Source: Synergistaceae bacterium | Lineage (GTDB): Bacteria; Synergistota; Synergistia; Synergistales; Aminobacteriaceae | Direction: 5' to 3' | NCBI GenBank assembly: GCA_031272145.1 | Contig: JAISUL010000031.1 | Location: 1-33,434 of the forward strand | Length of the DNA stretch: 33,434 nucleotides | Part shown: piece after piece, positions 23,841 to 32,947 of the stretch | Numbering within the stretch: the first letter of the stretch is position 1 | How the letters are laid out: each line of letters starts with the position of its first letter | Notes under the pieces: generated by a model | What the model saw: only the letters and a program-made list of their open reading frames with translations | Databases searched by the model: none | What the model was told of the DNA's origin: nothing | Translations under genes and position numbers: made by a program

Positions 23841-25580
23841 ATGAACGATGATGTGAGAAACGTCAAGGATCGCGTTGACATAGTTGACGTGATAGCGGAG
23901 AGGGTTCGCCTGACCGCCGCCGGAAGGGACTACGTCGGGCTTTGCCCGTTTCACGACGAGAAGACGCCGTCGTTCCACGTGTCGCGCGAACGGCAGAGCT
24001 TCCACTGCTTTGGGTGCGGCAAGGGCGGGGACGTGTTCACCTTCGTCATGGAGAGCGAGGGACTGGACTTCCGCGCGGCATTGGAGCTCTTGGCCGATCG
24101 GGCCGGGGTCGAACTGACGGCTAATCGCGAGGCATACGAGAAAAACTCGCGGAGACGCGGGCTTCACGACGTCATGGAGCTGGCTGCGCGGGTCTTTCGC
24201 TCGCTTCTGTCGGCAGCGGAGGGGTCTGCGGCCCGCGCGTACCTCGCGCGGAGGAACGTCTCCGACTCGGACGCCGCCCGCTTCGAGCTCGGCTGGAGCG
24301 CCGCGTCATGGGACTCGCTCTGGAGGCGCCTGCGCGACGAGGGGGTGTCGCCGCGCGAGGCGATGGACGCCGGCCTCGTCGTAGAGGGACAGAATGGAAT
24401 CTACGACCGCTTCAGAGGGAGGGTGATGTTCCCCATACGGGACCTGTCGGGGCGAGTCGTTGCGTTCGGCGGGCGCATAGTCGACGGAGAGGGCGCGAAG
24501 TACATCAACAGCCCCGAGGGGGTCATCTACAGCAAGCGCAAGAACCTCTACATGCTCCGCGCCGCGCGGGACTCGATAAGGGAGAGGAAGAGGGCCATCC
24601 TGGTCGAGGGCTACATGGACGTGCTGCGCCTCCACATGAGCGGCTACACGGAGGCAGTCGCGTCCCTCGGAACGTCCCTCACCGAGGAGCAGGCAGGGCT
24701 GCTCAAGCGCTTCAGCGACCGATGCCTCATATGCTACGACAGCGACACGGCCGGGCAGGATGCCACACTGCGCGGCATGTACACGCTCCAGAGCCTCGGC
24801 CTTGACGTGAGCGTCGTCGCGCTTCCGAAGGAGCTGGGAAAAGACCCGGACGAGCTTCTGTGCTTTGAAGGAGGGAAGGAGATATTCGACGCGGCGGTCG
24901 CGTCCGCCCGTCCTTTGGTGCTGCAGCACCTCCACGTCGTCCGCCCTCTGCTCGACTCGCCGGAGCGGGGGAGGGGGCTGGCCTCGCTCTTCGAGGGGCT
25001 TACGCGCCTGTCCATTCCGTCGCTGGCCCCCTACGCGCCGCAGCTGGCCGCGGCTATGGGCATATATCCCCACCAGTTTTGGGACGAAATAAAAAAAGCA
25101 GCGCAGCGGAGGAGCGCAGACCGTCGGCCGGAAAATAGAGCAGAAGGCGCGCCAACCGAGGCGGACGGCGAGGGCAACGAGGCGCTAGACCCTATGGAGG
25201 CGGCCATGTGCTCGCTTCTGTGGCGCGACGAGGAGTTCCGCTCGTCGTGCGACGCGGCCGAGACCGTCGCCCTGCTGTCGGGCAGCGGGGTCAAGGACGT
25301 CGCCGCGGCCATCCTTACCGACTCGCCGGAGGAGCTGGAGGAACGCTGGCATATGACAGGCGAGGTCTTCCCAATGAGGGTCATAGCGCTCGGCGACGCC
25401 TTCCGCGCGTCGTTCCAGCGAGGCGAGGACACGCCCATTCTGATAGCGGGCGAGCTTAGGCGCAAGCGGAACGAGGAGCGGGTAAAAATGCTGGAGGCCC
25501 GCATGAAACAGGGCTCAGCCACGCCCGACGACATGGCCGAGTTTAACCGCCTAGCTGCCCTGCTGAAGGCCAAAAGCTAA
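23841..25580 (+). CDS. dnaG: DNA primase
   Basis: The 579-residue primase makes RNA primers for replication. The CHC2 zinc ribbon uses Cys35, His38, Cys56 and Cys59 ('LCPFHDEKTPSFHV', 'FHCFGCGKGGDVF'). The core includes 'YDRFRGRVMFPIRDLSGRVVAFGGR', and the TOPRIM fold shows Glu257 in 'LVEGYMDVL' and Asp301/Asp303 in 'CYDSDTAGQDA'. A shorter helical C-terminal domain for helicase contact follows. The ATG sits one base after the LptF/G stop and no clear ribosome site is visible, so translation is probably coupled. The common partner rpoD does not follow; instead selA converges with a four-base overlap. Confidence 0.96.
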   Translation: MNDDVRNVKDRVDIVDVIAERVRLTAAGRDYVGLCPFHDEKTPSFHVSRERQSFHCFGCGKGGDVFTFVMESEGLDFRAALELLADRAGVELTANREAYEKNSRRRGLHDVMELAARVFRSLLSAAEGSAARAYLARRNVSDSDAARFELGWSAASWDSLWRRLRDEGVSPREAMDAGLVVEGQNGIYDRFRGRVMFPIRDLSGRVVAFGGRIVDGEGAKYINSPEGVIYSKRKNLYMLRAARDSIRERKRAILVEGYMDVLRLHMSGYTEAVASLGTSLTEEQAGLLKRFSDRCLICYDSDTAGQDATLRGMYTLQSLGLDVSVVALPKELGKDPDELLCFEGGKEIFDAAVASARPLVLQHLHVVRPLLDSPERGRGLASLFEGLTRLSIPSLAPYAPQLAAAMGIYPHQFWDEIKKAAQRRSADRRPENRAEGAPTEADGEGNEALDPMEAAMCSLLWRDEEFRSSCDAAETVALLSGSGVKDVAAAILTDSPEELEERWHMTGEVFPMRVIALGDAFRASFQRGEDTPILIAGELRRKRNEERVKMLEARMKQGSATPDDMAEFNRLAALLKAKS

Positions 25581-26965
25581 TTAGGCACCAACCGCTGGAA
25601 CGCCGCGATGACCTCCTCCTCGTCGCCGGGCAGGAGGGTGCGGACGTGTATGACCGCCGCGTCCCCGCGCGCCCCGCAAAGTATCGGGGTGCTACGCGAC
25701 CTCAGAGCTGCCAGAAGGCGCCCTGCTCCGCCTGCTCCTCCGCAGGGCAGGACTGCGCCCCAGCCCGGTATCGGGTGCTCAGGATGCGACCCGCCTCCTA
25801 CCGCGTCCTCGACCTGTACCGCTACTCCGCCTATGGCCGATGCGATTCGCCTCGCCTGCTCCTCCATGGATTCGCCGCTCCGGCGCAGCATAGCGAGGGT
25901 CGGCACTCGGTCGAGCTCCCCCAGCCTGTAAAGCCGTGCCGTGGCCGCGAACGCCGCGAGCGTCATCTTGTCAACCCTCAGGGCGCGCGCCGCCGGGTGG
26001 TTTCGCAGCTGGTCAACGAGGCACTTCTTCCCGACGATGACGCCTATCTGAGGGCCGCCCAGCATTTTATCCCCTGAGAAGGTCACGAGGTCGCAGCCGG
26101 ACGCGATGCAGGCTCCGACCGACGCCTCGCCGGAGAGCCCGAGGTCAGCTCCGTCCACGAGCAGGCCGCTGCCAGCGTCCTCCATCATGACGAGGCCGCG
26201 GGAGTGCGCTAAGGCGGCCATGTCCTCCCGCTTGGGCGCGGAGGTGAAGCCTATGATTCGGAAGTTCGACGGGTGAACCTTGAGGAGCATCGAGGTGCGG
26301 TCGGTTATGGCCGCCTCGTAGTCGCTCAGGTGCGTGCGGTTGGTCGTGCCGACCTCGACGAGAAGGGCGCCGGAGAAGGCCATTATGTCCGGCACGCGGA
26401 ACGCCCCTCCGATCTCGACGAGCTCGCCGCGCGACACGACGACCTCCGTGCTGTGCGCAAGCGCTGACAGGCACAGCAGCACGGCGCCGGCGTTGTTGTT
26501 CACGACCAGCGCGGCCTCGGCGCCTGTGAGCTCGCGCACGTCGTCCTCGACGTGGGAGTTCCTGCTGCCCCTCGTGCCCTCCTCGACGTCGTACTCGAGG
26601 TTGCCGTAGCGCGAGGCAGTCATGCGAACCGCCTCGACCGCCTCGTCCGCTAGGCATGAGCGCCCAAGGTTGGTGTGTATGACGACGCCTGTGGCGTTTA
26701 TGATCCTCCGCAGGCCGCGCCCAGCCCGTCTAGCGAGCGCGTCAGCCAGGGCGGAGCGAATGGCGTCGGGGGCAAGCGGCGCCTCGTCCGCCGCAATACG
26801 GCGCCGCAGCTCCGCCAGAGCCGCGTCGAACACGCGCTTGACCGTGCCGCGCCCAAGCTGTTTCAGCCAAGGCTCAGTCCACTCCTCGCTGAGGAGCGCG
26901 TCCATCGCCGGTATAGACCTCATTTGCGAGGGCGCCTTCCGATTTTGTTTCGCGCTGTCGAGCAT
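25577..26965 (-). CDS. selA: L-seryl-tRNA(Sec) selenium transferase
   Basis: The 462-residue PLP enzyme converts seryl-tRNA(Sec) to selenocysteinyl-tRNA(Sec) with selenophosphate. Typical segments are 'RIINATGVVIHTNLGRSCLADEAVEAV', 'YGNLEYDVEEGTRGSRN', 'ALVVNNNAGAVLLCLSALA' and 'DLVTFSGDKMLGGPQIGVIVG', with the PLP Lys300. GGAGG 10 bases before the ATG at 26965 supports this start over a 59-residue longer frame. The family length is about 460. It implies that the organism uses selenocysteine, although selB, selC, selD and any selenoprotein are outside the window. It may share the region 26966-27080 with the divergent gene. Confidence 0.96.
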   Translation of the reverse strand: MLDSAKQNRKAPSQMRSIPAMDALLSEEWTEPWLKQLGRGTVKRVFDAALAELRRRIAADEAPLAPDAIRSALADALARRAGRGLRRIINATGVVIHTNLGRSCLADEAVEAVRMTASRYGNLEYDVEEGTRGSRNSHVEDDVRELTGAEAALVVNNNAGAVLLCLSALAHSTEVVVSRGELVEIGGAFRVPDIMAFSGALLVEVGTTNRTHLSDYEAAITDRTSMLLKVHPSNFRIIGFTSAPKREDMAALAHSRGLVMMEDAGSGLLVDGADLGLSGEASVGACIASGCDLVTFSGDKMLGGPQIGVIVGKKCLVDQLRNHPAARALRVDKMTLAAFAATARLYRLGELDRVPTLAMLRRSGESMEEQARRIASAIGGVAVQVEDAVGGGSHPEHPIPGWGAVLPCGGAGGAGRLLAALRSRSTPILCGARGDAAVIHVRTLLPGDEEEVIAAFQRLVPN

Positions 26966-27080
26966 GAGAGCAAAACCTCCAAGATCGAGAGAATAGCGTG
27001 TTGCACCGAGGGCAGGCCTATGATAGCATCTGCGCCGTCTTATTATGCGTCGTCCATAAAAAAGAGGGGAGTTGGTCGGT
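26966..27080. promoter_or_regulatory. divergent intergenic region selA / SprA-like gene
   Basis: On the plus strand TTGCAC (27001-27006), 17 bases and TAGCAT (27024-27029) form a modest promoter candidate. GAGGGGAG at 27064-27071 is the ribosome site for the ATG at 27081. The minus strand carries GGAGG for selA, but no convincing promoter was found there. Confidence 0.35.
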
Positions 27081-27896
27081 ATGGAGATAGCTTCCGCTTT
27101 GTCGGCGGGATATTTGAGGCCGTCCGTGCAGGCGCGGGACACTGGCTTGGCGATGGGCGAGCAGCGCGTTCTGGCTCAGGAGCGGGCGCTGAAGGCCGCG
27201 GCTGGCGCGGACGCCGAGGTGTCCTCGACGTACCATTACACGACCGGCCCCGACGGACGGCGGTACATCACCTCGGCCGAGGTCACGGTGAAGGGCGACG
27301 AGGCCGCGCTCGGCAGGACGCCCGGAGGGGTCAGGCACATAGAGCCCAAGGCGCCGGAGCAGGGCGGAGTGGCCAATGCCGAGCAGTCGTCCAGCGAGGA
27401 GCGGGTTCTGGCCGAGCTGCGAGCCACGGAGCGCGAGGTCATCGCCCACGAGGCCGCCCACAAGGCCGCGGCGGGGCGCTTCGGAGGAGCGGTCAGCTAC
27501 ACGTACACGAGGGGGCCTGACGGCAGGTCTTACATCACCGGCGGTGAAGTCCCGATACACGTCCCGCCGTCGAGCGACCCTGAAAAGACCCTGCGCGACA
27601 TGGAGCAGGTTCAGCGCGCGGCCATGGCGCCCGGCGACCCGTCGAGCCAGGACAGGAGCGTGGCAGCCAAGGCCGCGGCAAGCGCAGCTCAGGCGCGGCG
27701 CGAGATAGCGGCCGAGAGCCAGCCGACGCCGTATGTCGCGGACGATGAGAAAACCACCGTTAGCACAAACATGATGGACGCCATCAGCGCCTACAAACGC
27801 TCGGCGTCGCCCTTGGGCATGTGGGCTTTGGGGCGCGGCTTCGAGCGCGGGTCTGGGTACGGGTACGCGAGGCACGCGCTCTCCATAGCGGCGTAG
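27081..27896 (+). CDS. SprA-like putative metalloprotease-domain protein with internal duplication
   Basis: The 271-residue protein resembles the SprA-related / 'putative metalloprotease CJM1_0395' family. The core is 'ELRATEREVIAHEAAHKAAAGRFGGAVSYTYTRGPDGRSYITGGEVPI', with HEAAH at 123-127 in the HExxH pattern. An earlier half-copy at about 42-72 ('VSSTYHYTTGPDGRRYITSAEVTV') repeats the beta part but lacks the His-Glu motif, so the N-terminal half looks like a degenerate duplicate. No signal peptide is seen. Protease activity is only a prediction from the motif. It stands alone between selA and the FkbM gene. Confidence 0.75.
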   Translation: MEIASALSAGYLRPSVQARDTGLAMGEQRVLAQERALKAAAGADAEVSSTYHYTTGPDGRRYITSAEVTVKGDEAALGRTPGGVRHIEPKAPEQGGVANAEQSSSEERVLAELRATEREVIAHEAAHKAAAGRFGGAVSYTYTRGPDGRSYITGGEVPIHVPPSSDPEKTLRDMEQVQRAAMAPGDPSSQDRSVAAKAAASAAQARREIAAESQPTPYVADDEKTTVSTNMMDAISAYKRSASPLGMWALGRGFERGSGYGYARHALSIAA

Positions 27897-27912
27897 AGTG
27901 GCAGATTGTTGT

Positions 27913-29053
<1,141 letters not shown>

Positions 29054-29113
29054 AATGATCTCCTCCTGTTTCGTGAAATGCGAACAGCAAATTCCACGCC
29101 CCCGATTTTAGCA

Positions 29114-29204
29114 CGGGCTTATCCCTTTTGAGGCTAACACCTCTTGCGCGCCGCTGGGAATGATAGGAAAAGACCCCCTCGTCCACAAGCTGGGCATAAG
29201 CCCG
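29114..29204. repeat. inverted repeat upstream of OB-fold gene promoter
   Basis: CGGGCTTAT (29114-29122) and ATAAGCCCG (29196-29204) are exact inverted copies 73 bases apart, in the space between the FkbM gene and the next promoter. The 245-base gap holds no open frame I can support. Confidence 0.5.
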
Positions 29205-29209
29205 ACCTC

Positions 29210-29260
29210 TTGACGGAGCCTAGGGGCTGTGCTACACTGCTTTTTGGGGTCTTAGACCCC
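29210..29260 (+). promoter_or_regulatory. promoter and leader hairpin of the OB-fold/dapA/asd operon
   Basis: TTGACG (29210-29215), 17 bases, then TACACT (29233-29238) is a good sigma-70-type promoter. Right after the expected start of transcription, TTTTT and a hairpin GGGGTC-TTA-GACCCC (29246-29260) form a structured 5' leader. Confidence 0.65.
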
Positions 29261-29298
29261 ACGCTGTGCGGATATAGATGCGAAAGGCGGTGCGTCCG

Positions 29299-29583
29299 AT
29301 GGAACTCGAAAATCACGTCAGAATATCTGGCAAGGTGCACTTTCTAAAGGGACAGTCGGAGGGCGAGAGCGGCGTCGGCAAGTACGCGCAGTTCGCCGTC
29401 CGGCAAGACGGAGAGCTCGACGGGATGGCGCGGCACGACTTCCTCCTCGTCAGGGTCTATGACCCAGACCTGAGGGAGACCCTCCTCGCCAAAAAACATG
29501 GCGAACACGTCCTAGTTGAGGGCTCATTACGCTCATCGCGTGGAAGCGGGGTCAACTATGTGCGCTGCAAAACCATCGCCTAG
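29299..29583 (+). CDS. small OB-fold protein, SSB-like
   Basis: The 94-residue protein has the strand pattern of single-strand-DNA-binding OB folds: 'NHVRISGKVHFLKG', 'GKYAQFAVRQDG', 'HDFLLVRVYDPDL', 'KHGEHVLVEGSLRSS' and 'NYVRCKTIA'. It is too short and too diverged for a normal SSB. The ATG at 29299 follows AAAGGCGG by 8 bases; an ATG at 29278 is less likely. It overlaps the next small gene by 26 bases and heads the dapA/asd operon. Nucleic-acid binding is inference. Confidence 0.6.
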   Translation: MELENHVRISGKVHFLKGQSEGESGVGKYAQFAVRQDGELDGMARHDFLLVRVYDPDLRETLLAKKHGEHVLVEGSLRSSRGSGVNYVRCKTIA

Positions 29584-29890
29584 CGGCAGCCTACCGTCGG
29601 CCACGGACTGGGCGCGCGCTCCGGCCTCGACGGTCGTGTGTGATGGGGTGCTCCTGCGCGACGTCGTCCAGGCCATCATGGACGGGTTCGACACCCCGGA
29701 CGCCGTGCGGGAGCTCCTAGGGGTCAGCGAGACAGCTACGGGTGCCGATGGGACGGTCGTCCCCGACGAGATTCCGGCCATTCTGGACGTCTTCGTGCCG
29801 GTCGTCAACGCGTGGAAAAGCGGCAGCGTGTGCGGCGGGGCATGCGCTAGCTGCGGAGGAGGTTGTGGAGTTGAAGACTCTCTCGCTTAG
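29558..29890 (+). CDS. small Cys-rich protein, BFD/ferredoxin-like
   Basis: The product has 110 residues. The central 'VVCDGVLLRDVVQAIMDGFDTPDAVRELLGV' resembles the helix-turn-helix of BFD-type [2Fe-2S] proteins ('VC..V....I..AI..G..T...I'). The last 20 residues hold four Cys (92, 96, 99, 103) in 'VCGGACASCGGGCG', with Cys28 further upstream. Metal or Fe-S binding is likely but the family is not certain. The ATG at 29558 lies in the end of the OB-fold gene, and the 3' end overlaps the start of dapA by 20 bases, so the three are tightly coupled. Confidence 0.6.
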   Translation: MCAAKPSPSGSLPSATDWARAPASTVVCDGVLLRDVVQAIMDGFDTPDAVRELLGVSETATGADGTVVPDEIPAILDVFVPVVNAWKSGSVCGGACASCGGGCGVEDSLA

Positions 29891-30785
29891 GGGCACGGGG
29901 ACTGCGCTGATCACCCCGTTCACCAAGAACGGCATAGACTACGAGAGGTTCAGGAAGCTGCTTGACTGGCAGATCGACGAGAGGGTGGAGTTCTTGGTCG
30001 TGCTGGGCACGACGGGCGAGAGCCCCACCGTGACGTCGGAGGAGCGCAAGGAGATCGTCCGCATGGCCGTAAAGCGCGTGAACGGCCGCGTGCCAGTCGT
30101 CGTTGGCACTGGCGGCAACAGCACGCCCCACGCCGTCGAGGAGAGCCGCCGCGCCGAGGCGTTGGGCGCGGACGCAGTGCTGGTCGTCACGCCCTACTAC
30201 AACAAGCCGACGCAGGAGGGGCTCTACCGGCACTTCAAGGCCGTGGCCTCAAGCGTGTCCATCCCAGTCGTGCTGTACAACGTGCCGGGGCGCACCGGCG
30301 TCAACCTGCTGCCCGATACCGTCCTGCGGCTCGCCGAGATAGACAACATCATCGCGCTCAAGGAGGCCTCCGGGAATCAGGCTCAGGTCGACGAGACCAT
30401 CCGCCGGCTGCTGCGCCGGGTTCGCAGGGACTTCTTCGTTCTGTCGGGCAACGACGACCAGGCCTTCCACCTCGTGAACGCCGGCGGGCACGGGGTTATT
30501 TCGGTGCTGTCGAACGTGGCGCCGCGCGAGACGTCGGACATGATCCGCGCGTGTCTAGCCGGCGACGTGACGAAGGCGAGGGAGCTCCACCTCCGCCTCT
30601 TCCCCCTCATGAAGAGCCTGTTCATGGAGACGAGCCCCGCCCCCATCAAGTACGCGGTCAGCAAGCTGGGAGGGGCGAACTCCCCAAGCTTTTGCGAGAA
30701 CCACCTGCGTCTGCCTCTGGTCGAGGCCTCGGAGCAGTGCGCCGCCCAGATCGACCACGATATGAAGGAGTGCCTCGGCATATGA
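29871..30785 (+). CDS. dapA: 4-hydroxy-tetrahydrodipicolinate synthase
   Basis: The 304-residue cytosolic TIM-barrel aldolase condenses pyruvate with aspartate semialdehyde in the lysine/diaminopimelate pathway. It has 'GTGTALITPF', Thr47/Thr48 in 'LGTTGESPT', 'VTPYYNKPTQEGLYRHF', Tyr136 in 'LYNVPGRTGVNL', the Schiff-base Lys164 in 'IALKEASGN', and 'SGNDDQAF'. The TTG at 29871 is chosen because GGAGGAGG ends 8 bases before it; this start overlaps the Cys-rich gene. The last bases overlap the asd start (ATGA), so synthesis of its substrate is coupled. Confidence 0.96.
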   Translation: MKTLSLRGTGTALITPFTKNGIDYERFRKLLDWQIDERVEFLVVLGTTGESPTVTSEERKEIVRMAVKRVNGRVPVVVGTGGNSTPHAVEESRRAEALGADAVLVVTPYYNKPTQEGLYRHFKAVASSVSIPVVLYNVPGRTGVNLLPDTVLRLAEIDNIIALKEASGNQAQVDETIRRLLRRVRRDFFVLSGNDDQAFHLVNAGGHGVISVLSNVAPRETSDMIRACLAGDVTKARELHLRLFPLMKSLFMETSPAPIKYAVSKLGGANSPSFCENHLRLPLVEASEQCAAQIDHDMKECLGI

Positions 30786-31849
30786 CACCGAAGAACATAG
30801 CGGTTTTCGGCGCGACCGGCGCGGTCGGGGTAGAGATGGTCAAGGTGCTGGAGGAACGGGTGGACGGCGGCACGCTGGCAGTGAGGTCGCTGCGCCTCCT
30901 GGCTTCCCGCCCCGGGAGGACGGTCAAGTGGCGCGGGGACGATATTCCGGTCGAGGAGGTCACCCTCGAGAGCTGGAGGGGTATCGACGTAGCCCTGTTT
31001 GCGGTCGACTCTGACGTCAGCAGGAAGTGGGCGCCAGTTGCGGTGGAGGCTGGCTCCGTCGTGATCGACAACTCAAGCGCCTTCCGTATGGCGCAGGACG
31101 TGTCGCTCGTCGTGCCCGAGGTGAACCCCGAGGACATAGCTTCTCATGCAGGGCATGGGCATGGGAAAATTATCGCCAATCCGAACTGCTCCACCATCAT
31201 TGCGATGGTAGCTCTGGCACCGCTGCACAGGGCGGCGGGTCTGGTGCGGCTGTGCGCCTCGACATATCAGGCCGTCAGCGGCGCTGGAAAGGCTGGCCAA
31301 GAGGAGCTTGAGCGGCAGATAAGGGACTACGCGGCGACCAAGTGGGATAATACTAACAGCGACCCCGACATGTTTGACTTGCCGTCCGTTCCGTCGGTGT
31401 TTCAGCATCAGATAGCGTTCAATCTGATTCCGCACATAGACGCGTTTGTCCCCGATGACTGGTACACCAAGGAGGAGCTCAAGATGCGGGACGAGTCGCG
31501 GAAGATACTGCACGCGCCCAGTCTGCGCGTGTCGGCCACGTGCGTGAGGGTGCCTGTGATGCGCAGTCATTCCGAGGCCTTGACGATTGAGACGGAGCGT
31601 CCTCTTTCCCCCGGCGAGGCGCGTGCGATATTGGAGCGTGCGCCAGGGGTGAAGGTTATTGACGAGCCGCTGAAGAACCGTTATCCCATGCCGCTTTTCG
31701 CCTCCGACCAGGACTTGGTTCACGTGGGCCGGATCAGGCGCGACCATAGCGCCCCGGAGGGCTGCCACGGCCTAGTGCTGTGGGTGTCAGGCGACCAGCT
31801 TCGCAAGGGTGCGGCGACTAACGCGGTGCAAATAGCAGAGCTGCTTTAG
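30782..31849 (+). CDS. asd: aspartate-semialdehyde dehydrogenase
   Basis: The 355-residue enzyme reduces aspartyl phosphate to aspartate semialdehyde, the substrate of DapA. The NADP site is 'VFGATGAVGVEMVKVLEER', the active-site Cys136 is in 'ANPNCSTIIAM', and the catalytic His263 is in 'VPVMRSHSEA'. 'STYQAVSGAGKAGQEEL' is also typical. The ATG overlaps the dapA stop by four bases. Residues 122-129 ('HAGHGHGK') just before the active-site strand are a His/Gly insertion coded by a GGGCAT-type repeat, which the family does not normally have there. Confidence 0.96.
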   Translation: MTPKNIAVFGATGAVGVEMVKVLEERVDGGTLAVRSLRLLASRPGRTVKWRGDDIPVEEVTLESWRGIDVALFAVDSDVSRKWAPVAVEAGSVVIDNSSAFRMAQDVSLVVPEVNPEDIASHAGHGHGKIIANPNCSTIIAMVALAPLHRAAGLVRLCASTYQAVSGAGKAGQEELERQIRDYAATKWDNTNSDPDMFDLPSVPSVFQHQIAFNLIPHIDAFVPDDWYTKEELKMRDESRKILHAPSLRVSATCVRVPVMRSHSEALTIETERPLSPGEARAILERAPGVKVIDEPLKNRYPMPLFASDQDLVHVGRIRRDHSAPEGCHGLVLWVSGDQLRKGAATNAVQIAELL

Positions 31850-31895
31850 GGGAACTTGAGGCCTCTAGCCGACGACGGCTTAGGCAGTCCCCTTT
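31849..31895 (+). terminator. structured hairpin between asd and panB
   Basis: A compound hairpin is visible: GGGGA pairs with TCCCC (849-853 with 888-892 of 31 kb), CT with AG, GCCT with AGGC (31861-31864, 31882-31885), and GCCG with CGGC closing an ACGA loop. Only TTT follows, so termination may be partial. It could also be a leader element for panB. Confidence 0.5.
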
Positions 31896-31928
31896 GTGGC
31901 ATCATACACAGGAAGGAGTTTTTATTCT

Positions 31929-32804
31929 ATGGCTAAGAAGAAAGGCCGCTTGGAGTTTCTTAAGATGAAGGAAGACGGGGAGAAAGTCGCGTGGGTTACG
32001 GCGTACGACTTTCCGACGGCGATGTTTGCCGAGGCCGCTGGTATGGACATGATCTTGGTAGGCGACTCGCTTGGCATGGTTGTGATGGGATACAGCGGCA
32101 CGATTCCCGTGACTATGGACGAGTGCATTTCGCACTGCCGTGCCGTTCGCCGTGGGGCGCCGAACACGTTTATTATGGGCGACATGCCGTTTGGCTCGTA
32201 CCAGGTTTCCAACGAGTTGGCTGTTGAAAACGCCATCCGCTTCTTCAAGGAGGCCGAGGTTGACGCGGTGAAGCTTGAGGGTGGCCGGAGGGTTGAGGAG
32301 CGCATAACGGCGATCGCTGAGAGCGGCGTGCTGGTTTGCGGGCACATTGGCCTGACGCCGCAGAGCTCCGGCCCTATGGGTGGCTTCAAGGCTCAGGGTT
32401 TGACGCCTGACTCGGCGACTCACGTGATAGAGGACGCCTTGGCGGTTCAGGACGCTGGGGCTTACGCGGTTCTTTTGGAGGCCGTTCCGCCGGAGCTCAC
32501 GGAGTTTCTGCACAAGCGCCTAACTATTCCCGTGTACTCGATTGGTGCCGGTGCGCCGTGTGACGGGCAGCTGATTATCTGCGGGGACATGTTGGGGCAG
32601 TTCCAGGCCTTTACGCCGAAGTTCGTGAAGAAGTACGCGAACGTGGCCGAGGTTGTGACGAACGCCTTCAAGGAGTACGTTGACGACGTGAAGCAGGGCC
32701 GTTTCCCCACGGATGAGCACGTTTACCACGTGAAGAAGGGCTGCGAGGAGGAGTACGCGGTACTCCTGAAGAAGTACACGAGAAACCCCCCGTTTATGCT
32801 GTAG
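31929..32804 (+). CDS. panB: 3-methyl-2-oxobutanoate hydroxymethyltransferase
   Basis: The 291-residue enzyme transfers a hydroxymethyl group from methylene-THF to 2-oxoisovalerate, giving ketopantoate for CoA synthesis. Typical segments are 'DMILVGDSLGMVVMGYSGTIPVTM' with metal ligand Asp46, 'MGDMPFGSYQ' (Asp85), 'DAVKLEGG' (Lys115, Glu117), 'HIGLTPQ' and 'IGAGAPCDGQ'. AAGGAG before the ATG at 31929 sets the start. It is some 25 residues longer than most PanB, by a charged C-terminal tail. panC and panD are not adjacent. Its third codon positions use T more often than neighbouring genes, a possible sign of different expression or origin. Confidence 0.95.
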   Translation: MAKKKGRLEFLKMKEDGEKVAWVTAYDFPTAMFAEAAGMDMILVGDSLGMVVMGYSGTIPVTMDECISHCRAVRRGAPNTFIMGDMPFGSYQVSNELAVENAIRFFKEAEVDAVKLEGGRRVEERITAIAESGVLVCGHIGLTPQSSGPMGGFKAQGLTPDSATHVIEDALAVQDAGAYAVLLEAVPPELTEFLHKRLTIPVYSIGAGAPCDGQLIICGDMLGQFQAFTPKFVKKYANVAEVVTNAFKEYVDDVKQGRFPTDEHVYHVKKGCEEEYAVLLKKYTRNPPFML

Positions 32805-32827
32805 CAGCAGCGGCAGCAGCATACACT

Positions 32828-32866
32828 CTGGGGGCGTTTGTTTCCTTCGCCCCCAGGGGTTTTCTT
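32828..32866 (+). terminator. rho-independent terminator after panB
   Basis: A perfect 9-bp stem (CTGGGGGCG at 32828-32836 with CGCCCCCAG at 32848-32856) and an 11-base loop are followed after GGG by TTTTCTTC. Confidence 0.9.
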
Positions 32867-32894
32867 CAGTCTTTCAGTCTTTCAGACTTTGGAT

Positions 32895-32947
32895 TATTAT
32901 AACGCGGCGCTGGACTTTGCGCCCTGAGCTGCAGCGTCAGCGCTGGG
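32895..32947. repeat. direct repeat, copy 1 (matches 33189-33241)
   Basis: About 50 bases containing TATAACGC, TTTGCG, CCTGAG and CAGCGTCAGCGCTGG match 33189-33241 with few differences. The second copy is the 3' coding end of the partial gene; the first lies downstream of the broken paralogue. Confidence 0.75.

Noticed and set aside
32890-32902. TATAAT-like box read on the minus strand
   Set aside because: Its partner copy at 33190-33195 is the Leu-stop codon end (TTA TAA) of the paralogue, so the match is repeat-derived coding sequence with no -35 box.
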